A stretch of 64,000 nt of DNA from contig JAHQIY010000011.1 in assembly GCA_019054805.1 (NCBI GenBank), positions 1,679,001 to 1,743,000 on the forward strand, in the 5' to 3' direction. The notes below the pieces were generated by a model. The model had not been told where the DNA came from. It ran no database searches and saw nothing but the letters and a program-made list of their open reading frames with translations. Origin of the DNA: Brachionus manjavacas. Its lineage: Eukaryota; Rotifera; Eurotatoria; Ploima; Brachionidae. Below are positions 1 to 10,596 of this stretch, in pieces. The first letter of the stretch is position 1. Each line of letters begins with the position of its first letter. The translations under genes were made by a program, and so were the position numbers.

Positions 1-518
1 AAAATTTAGTATTTAATAAAGAGCTTTAAATTTGCAGATTATGAATTTTTGAATTTTTAATAAATAATTTAATTAGAATTTTTCTAATAATTTATTTCAA
101 AAGGATGGCTAAAAATGGGACTTTTTTAGCTTTGATTTATATTTAATAACCTTTTATCTGTTCATTTTTTTTTGGCTTAGAACTTAATTTTTTTTCTTTA
201 AATAAAATTACCAAAATATTGGAATTAATGCTTACGGACTAATTTTTTAAAAAGTTTTATTTTCAAAATAAGAATGTCTTATTATTTCTTATTTGGGCCT
301 TTTTTGGTTAATTTTTCCAGAAAAGAAAAATTATGTAATTTAAGAAGAATTTAGTAAGAAATTATCAAAAATGAAAAAAAGTTTTTAAAAGTCTAATTTA
401 TTAAATTCAATAATTTAACGAAAAATTCATAGCTTTTTAAAACAACGAGGAATTAAAACTTTTAAAGGGATAAATTAGCTGAATATCTAGTATTTGTCTC
501 TGTAAAACAAAACAATGT
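1..518. other. AT-rich spacer, no gene seen
   Basis: Homopolymer-rich A/T sequence with stops in every frame. I see no recognisable coding segment, RNA gene or repeat boundary until the 20-bp direct repeat that begins at 519. Confidence 0.6.
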
Positions 519-538
519 TTAAACTTCATAAGGACAAT
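519..538 (+). repeat. Target-site duplication, left copy (LINE insertion)
   Basis: The 20-mer ttaaacttcataaggacaat occurs here and again, identically, at 1298-1317. The two copies bracket a LINE 3' fragment that ends in a short microsatellite-like tail, the pattern left by target-primed reverse transcription. Confidence 0.75.
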
Positions 539-1297
539 TATCGTGACTTCTGATCTGAAGTCAAGCGAGCAGCGACAAGAACAACGATGGTGGCAAGTCG
601 AATACGACTCACTTTAAAATATTTTTCTTTAAAACTAGTTGACCTCCTTTTCAAGTCCTTTGTTCGTCTTCATTTGGAATTTTCAGTAGCAACCTGAAAC
701 TCGTATCGACGAAGTGATATCGAGATCCTTTAGCAAGTTCAGCGTAGATTTTCAAAAATGAAACCTGAATTGAAATCAAAACCATACCTCGAGAGAAGAG
801 AAGCTCTAGGCTGGAGCACACTTGAAGAGAAGCGCAAGCGTGGGGATCTCATCTGACTACACAAAATACAACATGGCCATGATCGGGTGACATTCATTAA
901 TGGGGATCAAAAGCTGGCTTCGGATTGTTTAGACAGCCCCGTAGGGAATACAAGAACTTGTCATAAAGAGATTGAGTGACAATTTATCCGCAAATGTGGA
1001 GTGAGACACAACTTTTTTACAAACCGTACAGCGGGAAATTGGAATACTCTGGATGCGGTGACTAAGAGCGTCACTAATACGAACATTTTTTAAAAAAGAA
1101 TTGACAAGCTACTAAGTTAAAATATTTTATAAAACTCGTTGTTTGATGCTAGTAAAATTTAAATTTTTCTTGCATCTAAAAATAGCTTATTTAAAAAATG
1201 GCGCTAGGCTGTTATAGTGGGGCGTTTACGTGCGCCATTATTTGGAGACTCAAGTCTCCCACAGCATTTATACCACTACTACTACTACTGCTAATCC
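539..1297 (+). mobile_element. 5'-truncated non-LTR retrotransposon (LINE) 3' end, broken
   Basis: Conceptual translation in shifting frames from about 620 to 1110 gives the C-terminal end of a LINE reverse transcriptase: a segment like SFVRLHLEFSVAT, then EALGWSTLEEKRKRGDLI, LHKIQHGHDRVTFINGDQK, and finally an NFFTNRTAGNWNTL block close to the usual C-terminal signature of CR1/Jockey-type LINEs. Stops and frameshifts break it, so it is dead. A (cta)n-like tail near 1273-1290 precedes the right-hand target-site duplication. The polymerase catalytic motifs are absent because the copy is 5'-truncated. Confidence 0.8.
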
Positions 1298-1317
1298 TTA
1301 AACTTCATAAGGACAAT
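1298..1317 (+). repeat. Target-site duplication, right copy (LINE insertion)
   Basis: Identical to 519-538. It lies directly after the LINE tail and so marks the 3' insertion boundary. Confidence 0.75.
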
Positions 1318-3310
1318 GATCCTAAACACAAATCTGAAATGTGTATCAAATTACTTAAAAATAATTACATTAAATGGGTAAACCTATATTTATTATTAAA
1401 AATTAAATTTTAAAATAGCTAAAATCTGGCAACTTGAAGTTAATGATCATGATCGCATGATCAAAGCTCGATTGATTAAAATCTTAATAAAAAAGATGAA
1501 ATTAGCTTTTTTATATTTTATTTTAATTAAAAAAAATCTAATCGATCTTTAACTGATTATACTAAAATTTTAAAGACAAGTTTGGAATCTACAGTAAATT
1601 ATCCAAATTATGGGTCAAAAAAACTTTTTAAATAATATTTTAATCATTATTATTGATTAAAATATTGAATTAAAAGATTATATAAATAAACAATTAAGAA
1701 TTTTTACATTTTTTGAATTAAGAATTTTTTTACCAATTTTTATGCAGAATTGCATAAATTCTGCATAAAAATTATCAAAAAATCTTAAATCGATATTAAT
1801 TTAAAAATCAGCCATAATCTAGCCTTTTTTGACATTTTTGAAAATCTGTAATTTTTCGTAAAATAATGTTATTTTAAGTAAAATTTTTAAATAGTAAAAT
1901 TTTGTAGGAGTTCTGTATTTTCTTATCTTTTTCGATTTTTCCTAGCAAAATATAAATAAAATAATTTAACTAATCAAAACATAATGCTTAATAAATTGAT
2001 AATATTTATTGAATAATTTGCACAGAAAGGCAACATGAAGTTCATGTTCATGATCACATGATCAAAATTTAAATTCCACATTAAGGTATTCAAATTATTT
2101 CTTTAAATGATATTTTTATATTAATTAAAAAATAGATAGTTTAACCCATTGCTTCGCTGCCGAAATAATATAAATAGAAAAGGAGAAATTTATTTTTATT
2201 TTTTAAATATTTGAAAATTTTTTTTTCCTAAATATTAAGATTACAGCGAAAATATCTTAAATTTTATATTTCAAAATTTCAAATAATTGATAAAGATTTT
2301 TCTTAAACTTCGGATAAAAAGTTCATAAAATTTTCTTCCTAATAAGAGATTAAATAAATCATTAAGTTCAGTTATTTATTATTTAAAATTTCTAAATTAT
2401 AAATCTTAAATTAAATTTTGATTTGAAATTTACGTTTGACCATAAACTTCAATTTGCAGCAAAAACATGATAAAATTTCAATGTTTTTGCCAAATTGTTT
2501 TTTTTAACTAAAAAAATTTACTTTCTTAAATTTCTTCTTTTTTATTAAAATAATTTTTTATCTAATTCAACACAAGTTTTTTACTATCAGACTTATTTCT
2601 TCCAATAATGCATAGTTTATATTTAACAGTTTACAGTCTTGTTCACAAATTGATTATTCAATTATTATCGAATCAAAAAAATTTATTCCAAAATTTTTTA
2701 CAAATTTTCAATAAAATTAGTTTAAATTTTTAAAATCCAAAAAACAATTTTGATTAAAACCTAGAGATTATTATCAGGGGCGAGCTCAAAAATCAAAAAT
2801 ATGTTTAAATTTTTTTCTTAAAATAGGAAAATGATTATTTTTTTAATGTGTCAAACATATGTGGTCAAAAAAATAATAATTTTTGTTTGTGCAAAAATGA
2901 TCCAAACCAAGTTATACAGCAGTAAAACTTAATTCATTTTTTCATCATTTCTGTCTGTACATGATTTTGCTTTTGCTGAATAGGGTCTTGGGTGAATCTT
3001 CAAGACTCCAATGAGTCATATAAAAATTCATTTTACAAAATTAAGGCGAATTTTTTCAATTTAAAATAAAAAAATCTAAATTATAGTTTTAAAATATCAA
3101 ACTTTAATTAATCTCATTCCGACTTAAGTATCTGGTGAAAATAAACAGTTATTTGATATTTTACTCTCAGCCTCTAATTATTACAAAATATGACGATAAA
3201 TGTGCTTATAATCTGACACAACATTTTTAATCTTATAATTAGAGAAAACTGATCATTTTTTATAAATATTGAAAAAATAAAAATAAAATTTGTTTTAAAA
3301 ATTTTGAGTT
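1318..3310. other. AT-rich intergenic DNA upstream of the GPCR
   Basis: No ORF with recognisable protein similarity and no clear repeat. Presumably holds the promoter of the downstream receptor gene, but I cannot point to a specific element in this composition. Confidence 0.5.
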
Positions 3311-4450
3311 ATGATTAACTTATCAAATAAAGCATCAGTAAACTTGAGCACTCAACAGCCCAATCAAGAATATGGTGGACTGGCTTTTTTACTTGATAAT
3401 CTGCAAGATTATCTTCCATATTCAATTTTGAGCGCTTTTGGAACAGCCATTGGCATTATTGGTACCGCTTTTCTTCTTTTTTATTTTTTTATTTCTCTTA
3501 AATATTTTAAAGGTAATTTATTAATAATTGGAGCAGTCCTTTCAACCAAAGAACTTCATACATCAACTAACATACTGGTGTTCAATTTAGCCCTGGCAGA
3601 TTTGACAATAAGTAGCATGGTTGATTCATTTACAGTAGTTGGTAAGATTTGGTATCACATTAGTAAATTTTTTAGTGAATTTATCTAAGGAGTGCTGCAA
3701 GGCAAAAGCTTCTTTGATCAGAGGCCCATCTTATGTCATTTCGTAGCTGGTATATGCCTTGTCGCATGTGAAACTTCTTTGATGAACATTGGATTTTTGG
3801 CAATCAATCGGTATATTCACATATGTCACCATTCAGTTTATAACAAAATTTTTACAATAAAAAAAACACTGATTTACTGCTGTATAACTTGGATGATTGG
3901 TATTAGCATAGACTTTCCAAATTTGCTTGGCTGGGGTGGACACTACTATGACTTAAAGACTTTAAATTGTGTTTGGAACAGACTGGCCAGTTTTTCATAT
4001 TCACTTTTTTTTCCTCTTTCGAGCATAGTTGTTCCTTGTATTCTAATAGCCATTTGCTATTTGAGAATTTTTATTTATTCAAATAAAATAAAGTCAAAAG
4101 TTTTGGCGTCTGAAAACAATGGCAAAAGAAAATCCAGTGATTTGAAAAAATCCTTAAGGATAGCTAAAGGTTTGTTTGCCTCATTTATGCTTTTTGCTGC
4201 ATGTTGGATGCCTTATGGTCTAGTTGTAATGACAGACTATCAAGACCGGTATTACAGAACAGCTCATATGTACACAATGTCAATTGCTCATCTAAATTCA
4301 TCACTGAATCCGATTCTTTATGCTGTCTTTAATCCAGCCTTTCAAAAAGGCTATGTAAACTTTTTTAGGTTTCTTACATTCAAGAGAAGAGAAGTGAGTA
4401 TTGCAAGCAAAACTCATACAATGAATGTATCGGTAACTAATTTGAAATAA
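3311..4450 (+). CDS. Rhodopsin-class GPCR, melatonin-receptor-like (Moody/Tre1 group)
   Basis: Predicted seven-transmembrane receptor of 346 aa from three exons: 3311-3461, 3513-3641 and 3690-4450 (introns of 51 and 48 bp, both GT..AG). Removing the first intron restores the TM1 motif GNLLIIGAVL (Asn52); removing the second joins FTVVG to VLQGKSFFDQ as in melatonin receptors. Visible landmarks are N-glycosylation sites at the N terminus (NLS), LALAD in TM2 (Asp80), Cys109 and Cys187 for the extracellular disulfide, NRY (133-135) in place of DRY, YDLKTLNC in loop 2, CWMP (265-268) in TM6 and NPILY (300-304) in TM7. NRY and the loop sequences point to the melatonin/Moody-like branch. The ligand cannot be inferred. 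The 51-bp intron is in frame and has no stop, so a naive translation would retain 17 false residues. AATAAA-like signals follow at 4463 and 4485. Confidence 0.88.
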
Positions 4451-4589
4451 GTCAATTTTTATAATAAACTAATTGATTTTAAATAAATAAAAAATTTTCT
4501 AATTTTTGATGTTAAATAAATTATTTGAAAATTTTAATTACTTAATTTGTGAGTTATTATTTAACTTTTTAAACAAAAATAATCTAATA

Positions 4590-5570
4590 ATCTAATAGGA
4601 GTTCTTGCTGCAACAGCTAATATGTAGAGTGCCTGAGAACATCACCACTTTTTGGCATTGTGAAGCTATAGCAGCAGATTCCATTAAATCTATTTAAGGC
4701 TGAATTTAGCGGGAAACTTTGATATTACCACATTTTTGGCAACTTATTCCAATACGGCACTACCCTGTTTGAGAAAAAGTCATGTCTTGAGCTGACCGCA
4801 GCTGCCAAATTGTTTCTGTTAAGCTGGGAAACTTTCTCTCTTTGGACTTTGAGGCTATTCCCTCTTAGCGCCGCCGAAAAATCCAGATTTTCAGATCCAT
4901 TCACCAAATCTCTAACCAGGTCCACCTTTGCTAATCCATTCACTAATTTGTACATCCCATTCTAATACCCTCTCACTCTTCTATCACTTAACCTTCTCAG
5001 TCCCATTCTAGCCAACCTCAAATCATATGACATGTTTCTTAATAATACCGGTATCTTTTTTGCCCGCTCTTGCACCTTCTCCAACGCACATCCCTTTTCA
5101 AATTTGGATTCCACAATTGCATTGCGTAGTCTAGGTGAGGTCTCACCATGGATATACAATCTTACCAACTTATAAACCTCTCCTCTCTACTTGTAAACAT
5201 TCGCTTTAGCATTCCAAGCACCCTTATCGCTTTCGCATTAGGACTTTTAACTTAAAAAGCCCACTTTAAATCTGATGAGTTCATCACTCCCAGATCCCTC
5301 TATGGTTGTTAGTATAACATTTAAGTTGCTTTCAACCGCTTTTTGCAATCAATTTATGCCATGCATTTAGTCTATTGAAAAGTGCAGTTTATTTAAAGAA
5401 CAAACAGCAGATCCTTACGGAACTCCACTCAATACCTCTGACCATTTCGGAACTCAATTCCCAAGGTGTTCTCTTACTCAAAAAGTATCCGATCCACCTT
5501 TTCAACCATTTTCTTGCCTAGACCATAACCACGCAGTTTATGTAGAAGGCTCGTATAACCAAATATTAAG
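4590..5570 (-). mobile_element. LINE 3' end relic (reverse transcriptase C-terminus)
   Basis: Minus-strand translation shows two broken blocks typical of a CR1/Jockey-like LINE ORF2 C-terminus: 5168-4962 with ALEKVQERAKKIPVLLRNMSYDLRLARMGL, and 4955-4725 ending HDFFSNRVVPYWNKLPKMW. Traces of the upstream RT region extend to about 5560. The 3' untranslated stretch at 4600-4700 matches 47195-47310 by eye, so both belong to one LINE family. Frameshifts and stops make it non-functional. Confidence 0.8.
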
Positions 5571-5746
5571 CTCAAAACCTCAAGGATCAAGGGTTCAAAA
5601 CCCGCTGAGGGTGAAATATCTCTGCAATACGAGGCGAATGTTTAAACCCCTTTCATCATAGAAATAGGGGGACAGGTTTTCGACTGAGTAATAATTGCGG
5701 AACAGATGATTAAATGCAGTAACCTCTGTGTCAGAAGTCTGAACAG

Positions 5747-5791
5747 TTTTGAACAACTGCTGTTTTAATGTCAAGCAGCAGTTGTTCAAAA
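5747..5791. repeat. Perfect 16-bp hairpin
   Basis: Arms ttttgaacaactgctg (5747-5762) and cagcagttgttcaaaa (5776-5791) are exact reverse complements with a 13-bp loop. Could be part of an eroded element end; no function is evident. Confidence 0.6.
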
Positions 5792-6129
5792 AGGTACTAG
5801 AACACGAGATGAGCGCCTCTCCATTATCCACTAGGATAGAAAAGGGACAATTACATTCACCCTGTCCGTTCTGAAGAAAAATGGGGTTATAATTAAATGG
5901 GACAAAATTAAAAATAAATTTTTACGAATAAATTTTATTTACAATTACGAAATTTTAATTTTTTTTTTTTGAAATACAAAATGAATAACATAAAAATAAT
6001 TAAAAAAATAGTAATTTTAGATTGTTAAAAAATTTTTTTAGCATTGAGCTCACAAGATTTAAAAAAATTCACTAATTTGTTTATTTTGACTTGATTGAAT
6101 ACAATCAAACTGTTCAAAATTGTTCATTT

Positions 6130-6501
6130 CATCTTTTCCTTATGTTAAATTTTGGTTCTGGGTCTAAATCTAAATCTTTATCAGTTTCTGCATTCTCTTC
6201 GATATTAGATGGTTTTAGATTTGCATCGACTAATACTTCCTCAAGTATTTCAGAAGCATTAGGAATTTACAGTATCACAATCTTTTGGAAATTCTAACAG
6301 TATTTTATCTAAACTGTCTTCCTTTGCCAACTCACTCGTGATAATGTCAAGCGTTTCAAGAAGGTTAAAAACGCATCCTTTCTTTGGAAAGAATTCATGA
6401 TGCCTTCTAATTATAAGAATATTCTGCTGGGGGCATAGCATTAGTTGATCCCTAACAAAATCTTTAAGAACCTTAGATAACTTTTTAAACAAATAAGCCA
6501 A
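6130..6501 (-). pseudogene. Unrecognised coding-like fragment
   Basis: An 80-codon reading frame (6501-6259) encodes a mixed-composition segment with FKKLSKVLKDFVRDQLMLC, NILIIRRHHEFFPKKGCVF and LAKEDSLDKILLEFPKDC. In a shifted frame just beyond (about 6280-6130) there is an acidic stretch (NASEILEEVLVDANLKPSNI then DKDLDLDPEP). Its composition is more protein-like than the local background. It may be a decayed host or transposon gene, or two exons; I do not recognise the family, and no neighbour helps. Confidence 0.3.
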
Positions 6502-6639
6502 TTGAAAATTTTAAATAAGTATTTTTTTGTAAAAAGAATAATATCTTACCATTTCTTACCTTTTTTTTAAGTTATTATTAATAATCACTTAATACTTTAG
6601 TGATAAGGGTAGATAATTTACAGCCTCTAATTTAATTCG

Positions 6640-7900
6640 GTTTTTGTAGGTTGGCGATGCATTTGCTATTTCAAATCGATTGGAATTTTACCCGCTTGGT
6701 ATCCGTATTCGTCCACCAGTTTGACAACCAATGGAAAAGAATGGCTCAGTCCTTTCCCAACTTATCTCTCACTCAACTCAAAAAGCCGATTTGAGACTGT
6801 TAATAATTTAAGTTTATTAAAAGCCTCATGATGCACCATGTTGGAGGGAGTACCATATTTTAACTTAAGGATAGATCTGACTGTATTCTGAATTGCCTGT
6901 AGTTTTTTGATATTATTTTCTGAAAATGAATTCAAGCAAGGAAAAGAATATTCTAAAATTGATCAGACCAAAGATTCAAAAAGATTTCCTTGCGTATTTT
7001 TATTAAGACCCCATTTTTTGTTTAACAGTATCTTAATAATATTTAGCCTTTTATTGTAGCGTTCTTTAATTTCGTCTACCAGCATGTTAAAGTTTAACTT
7101 TGAATCAAATTTAATACCAAGAAACTTGATTTCTTTTTGGCTCACTATTCTTTTTCCATAAATTTAAAAGCTAAGATTATCACTCTCTTTTTTGTACTTG
7201 GAAAAGACTACTTAACACGACTTTTCAACTGATATCTTCATTTTCCATTTAATAAGCCATTGTTCTAGTTCGTTGGTGGATTTATGTATCTTTTTTTCTA
7301 GGTTCCCCTTTTTGTTATAAATGAAGAATGTAACTAGATCATCTGCGAAAAGCAGAGAGTATTCATTATTTGTTTTGTTTCTTTTGGGGATGTCATTAAA
7401 ATTTATAAAATAAATAAAAGAGGACTAGTTACTGAGCCTTGAGGAACACCTGCAGTTATTTGATATTCTTGGCTCAGGTGGTCATTCACATTTACCTTAA
7501 ATGTCCTAGAGTCTAGAAAGGATCTAATCCAGTTAGTCAAGTAATGAGGTGGATTCATTTTAATCAATTTAAAAAGTAAACCTTCATTCTAAACCCTATC
7601 AAAGGCTTTAGAAATATCAAAAAAAAGGCCGCAAACTCTTTTTTTTCTATTAAATTATTCCAAAATTTTTTGAATTAAAAATAATAGATTATCTGATGTT
7701 TTCCGGTGTTTCTTATATCCAGATTGCTCCTGGATAAGAATTGAATTTTGCTCTAAAAAATTGTATAATCTTGAATATGCTATTCGTTCCGATAACTTTC
7801 GTAAACAACTTACTTCTATGTGATCTGTACATACATCCAACCAACAAACTTTCAACATCACTTCTTACCTCTCACCATATCTGTTCCACACTATTTAAAC
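6640..7900 (-). mobile_element. LINE reverse transcriptase relic, larger copy
   Basis: On the minus strand, successive shifted frames give ordered RT blocks: LSERIAYSRLYNFLEQNSIL with GYKKHRKTSDNLLFLIQKIL (7861-7655), FFDISKAFDRV (about 7600), a GVPQGSVTSPLLF block (about 7440), an FADDLVTFF active-site block (about 7340), EIKFLGIKFDSKLNFNML (7145-6963), and a C-terminal segment down to about 6640 that repeats in the copies at 15840, 23229 and 57300. Order and motifs match a CR1/Jockey-type LINE. Stops and frameshifts break it throughout. Confidence 0.85.
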
Positions 7901-9264
7901 AGAGAACTTTACAAATCTCTTCCATCGAACAGAGATCTTCTCTCACGAATATCAAACTTCACCGCCTCGTCCTTTTCTTCCTGTTCTGTGAAAGGTAATC
8001 GATAAACATTAAGAAGACTTTGATTCCTATGATTATTTTCTTGTTGATCAATTTTTTCTATTTTTGATCAACCAGCTAGTTGAAATTTAATTTCTGCAAA
8101 ATTTTCAGAGTTCAGAAGACTGAAAGATATTCCATTTACAGAAATAATATTGAACTTTTTGAAAAAAAGATATTCAAAATTTGGATATCCTTTTTCTCAG
8201 TCTTTCTTCTATCATATTTTGAACCAAAATTAAATTTTTTTGACCAAGAGCAATCATTGTTTGTATTAATATTTTTACTATTTATTTTTTTTTATTTTAT
8301 TTTAGATTTAAATTTAAAACTTTTAAAAATTTTGATCTACATAATTTTTTATAGTCACTTCTCAATTTTATTTTTTTCTGTTCTGTAATGAAGAAAATGG
8401 AAATTTTTTGTATCAATTCGTCGGTATTTTTTACCTAAATTTAAAATTTTTTGATATCTTCTAGATAAGTTCAGACTTTTTTAAAGAGAAAAAAATTGTA
8501 ATTAGCTAAATTTAAAAAAAAAAAATGTGCGTCATGCTTGGATAAACTTAGACTCAAACATTTTGGATTCTTCGGAAGGAATTGTAAAACGAATTGAACT
8601 TGTCACGGTCTTGCCAAAAAAACAAATTTCTTCATTTGTTTTTCTTCTCCTTAAAGGGTTTTTTTTAAATAAAAAAATAATCAATTCATTCAAGTTTATT
8701 TTATTTAAACTTAAATATTATTTAACAAAGTTTTCTATTTTTGTTTTAAAAATATTTTTTAAAAAATTACTTTTATTCCTCAGTACAACAATATTTCAAT
8801 AAAATCAATTTAAAAAAAAAAAAAATTATCTATTTCTAAACTTTTAATAAATTTTTTACTAATAGAAAAATTTTCATAACAAAAAAATTTAATTAAATTA
8901 CTAATAGTCAATTTGATACAATTCAAATTTTAACCTAAAAAAATCATCTCAAACCAAGCCTGAAGCCAAGTCAAAGATATTTGTTTAATTTCCAAATTTA
9001 CTTTTAGCGTGAGGACTTTAAGTTGAATCGAAATTTTGATTGATTTTAGCTTTTCCAAAATTTGAAATTTTTAGGTCATTTTTTCATCTTAAAGTCACAA
9101 AAATGCTTGCATTCAAAATCTAAAACAACAATTTCATAAACAATATCTATCATCTATTTGACAGAATCCAAATAGTTTTGCTTGATTTATTGCACACTTT
9201 AAATTTATATATAAAGAAAATTAAATGTTAAAAAATAGACTTTTTTAGCACTAATGTTCATAAA
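7901..9264. other. AT-rich intergenic region, two unsupported long frames
   Basis: Plus-strand frames of 102 and 91 codons exist at 8080-8388 and 8527-8802, but they are dominated by F, L, I and K, as expected from T/A-rich DNA. Only the first ~30 residues of the second (HAWINLDSNILDSSEGIVKR) look protein-like. I do not call genes here. The 5' flank of the tetraspan gene lies at the right end. Confidence 0.4.
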
Positions 9265-10596
9265 ATGTTCAAGCTTTTCTCAATTTTGGCAGTGATGCTT
9301 GTACTTTCACTATTTTTTGGCCTTTTTTCGCTTATCAGTAACAGCTGGAATAGAATAAAACTCAACAACAGCTCGACCTACCTAGAATACGGTCTTTGGT
9401 TACTCTGTCCAGACGACCATTCTATTTTTTCCTCCTTCATTTTTGGCCAAAAAAACTGCATTCAATTCAACCAAAAGAATGTTGACAAAAGTGTGCTTTC
9501 AAATTATATGAATGATAAATCAATTCTGGACTTGGACCCAGGCTTTATGGATTTTGTTCAGATTTTCTATCTAATCGGCACTTGTTTCCTTTTCCTTAGC
9601 ACCTTGATTACAATTTCAATTTTAGTTTACCTCGCTATTAAATTCGACGACCCCAACTTCTACTTGGATTCGTGTGACAAATTTGGCAAGTTCACTAGCC
9701 AAGCTCCACAAGACAAACTATTTACTCAGTCAATTTTAGAATTTAGCCTTGTAAAAATCCATTCAAGAATTTTGCTAGTTTATTTATTTATTGAGTTTAT
9801 ATTGAGACTGGTGGCTTTTTTGGTGTTCACAATTTCATCCGAGCAATATTTGGATCAAGTGGCACAAAAATCCTTCTTATTAAATGATGCAGATTTAGTG
9901 ATGGAGAGAAGTCTGCAAAATTTTACCAACCAAAAGTCCTGGTCTTACTGGTTTTGTTTGGTGTCAATTTTTCTCTCTTTTTTTTGTCAAATTTTATTAT
10001 TAGTCAATCAAATTGTCAATTATTTTAGACTAGAATATCATTCAAACCCGACCAGTGTAAATAGTTCAATAAAATCAAACATCATGTTCATGAAGGAGAA
10101 AAAGAATTGTCATGTAATGACCAGATCTAACCTGCTCAGTATTGAACCAATTGAAGTCAGTGAAGATCTTTTGTCCAAGTGTGATTATAATTTAGGAAAA
10201 ACTCCTAAACTTGCCTCTAAGCTATTTTTTATCGACAATGACCATTTGAAGTATTATAATAGAGATTCAGTTGATGGACTTGGTAGCGATTCAGGCTTAT
10301 CTGAAAATAGATTATTCGATTCAGTAAGAAATTTGGAACAAAGTATTTTATTAGATAGTGATAATCAACTGAATTATATCACCAAATTAGAAAATATGCT
10401 CAATGATTTGTATTCCTCAAGTGCCAAAAATACTCTGAGATCAGAGAAATTGGATTTTAAAATATTTATAAAATCTCAGAATGAATATTTGAGACCAAAA
10501 TTTAGTACAATGTCATTGCCAAATTTGAATGCCTTTTCGGAATACCCGGCGGAGAGAAATTTTGAAAAATTAATTATTAGAGAAAAATTCCAATAA
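9265..10596 (+). CDS. Claudin/PMP22-like tetraspan membrane protein
   Basis: Single-exon frame of 443 aa. Four hydrophobic segments lie at about residues 6-26, 98-125, 168-190 and 228-252, with a hydrophilic C-terminal tail of ~190 residues. The first extracellular loop carries the family signature W28...G43-L44-W45...C48...C65, the W-GLW-C-C pattern of the claudin/PMP22/EMP superfamily. Such proteins act at cell contacts or as membrane organisers in the plasma membrane. The tail is longer than in a typical claudin and is Ser-rich. The loop pattern and four TMs support the superfamily; assigning claudin versus another member is inference. Lack of introns contrasts with neighbouring genes. No clear promoter element can be picked out. 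Confidence 0.75.
   Translation: MFKLFSILAVMLVLSLFFGLFSLISNSWNRIKLNNSSTYLEYGLWLLCPDDHSIFSSFIFGQKNCIQFNQKNVDKSVLSNYMNDKSILDLDPGFMDFVQIFYLIGTCFLFLSTLITISILVYLAIKFDDPNFYLDSCDKFGKFTSQAPQDKLFTQSILEFSLVKIHSRILLVYLFIEFILRLVAFLVFTISSEQYLDQVAQKSFLLNDADLVMERSLQNFTNQKSWSYWFCLVSIFLSFFCQILLLVNQIVNYFRLEYHSNPTSVNSSIKSNIMFMKEKKNCHVMTRSNLLSIEPIEVSEDLLSKCDYNLGKTPKLASKLFFIDNDHLKYYNRDSVDGLGSDSGLSENRLFDSVRNLEQSILLDSDNQLNYITKLENMLNDLYSSSAKNTLRSEKLDFKIFIKSQNEYLRPKFSTMSLPNLNAFSEYPAERNFEKLIIREKFQ

Noticed and set aside
1198-1413. 71-codon frame overlapping a LINE end
   Set aside because: It crosses the LINE tail and the right target-site duplication, so it cannot be a real gene.
5555-5625. tRNA-like T-arm sequence gggttcaaaaccc
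   Set aside because: Only a B-box-like arm is visible. I find no pairing acceptor stem, anticodon arm or A box at the right spacing, and the region is in LINE debris.
8080-8802. Two long plus-strand frames (102 and 91 codons)
   Set aside because: Composition is mostly F, L, I, K from T/A-rich DNA. No domain, signal or conserved motif, and no splice context.
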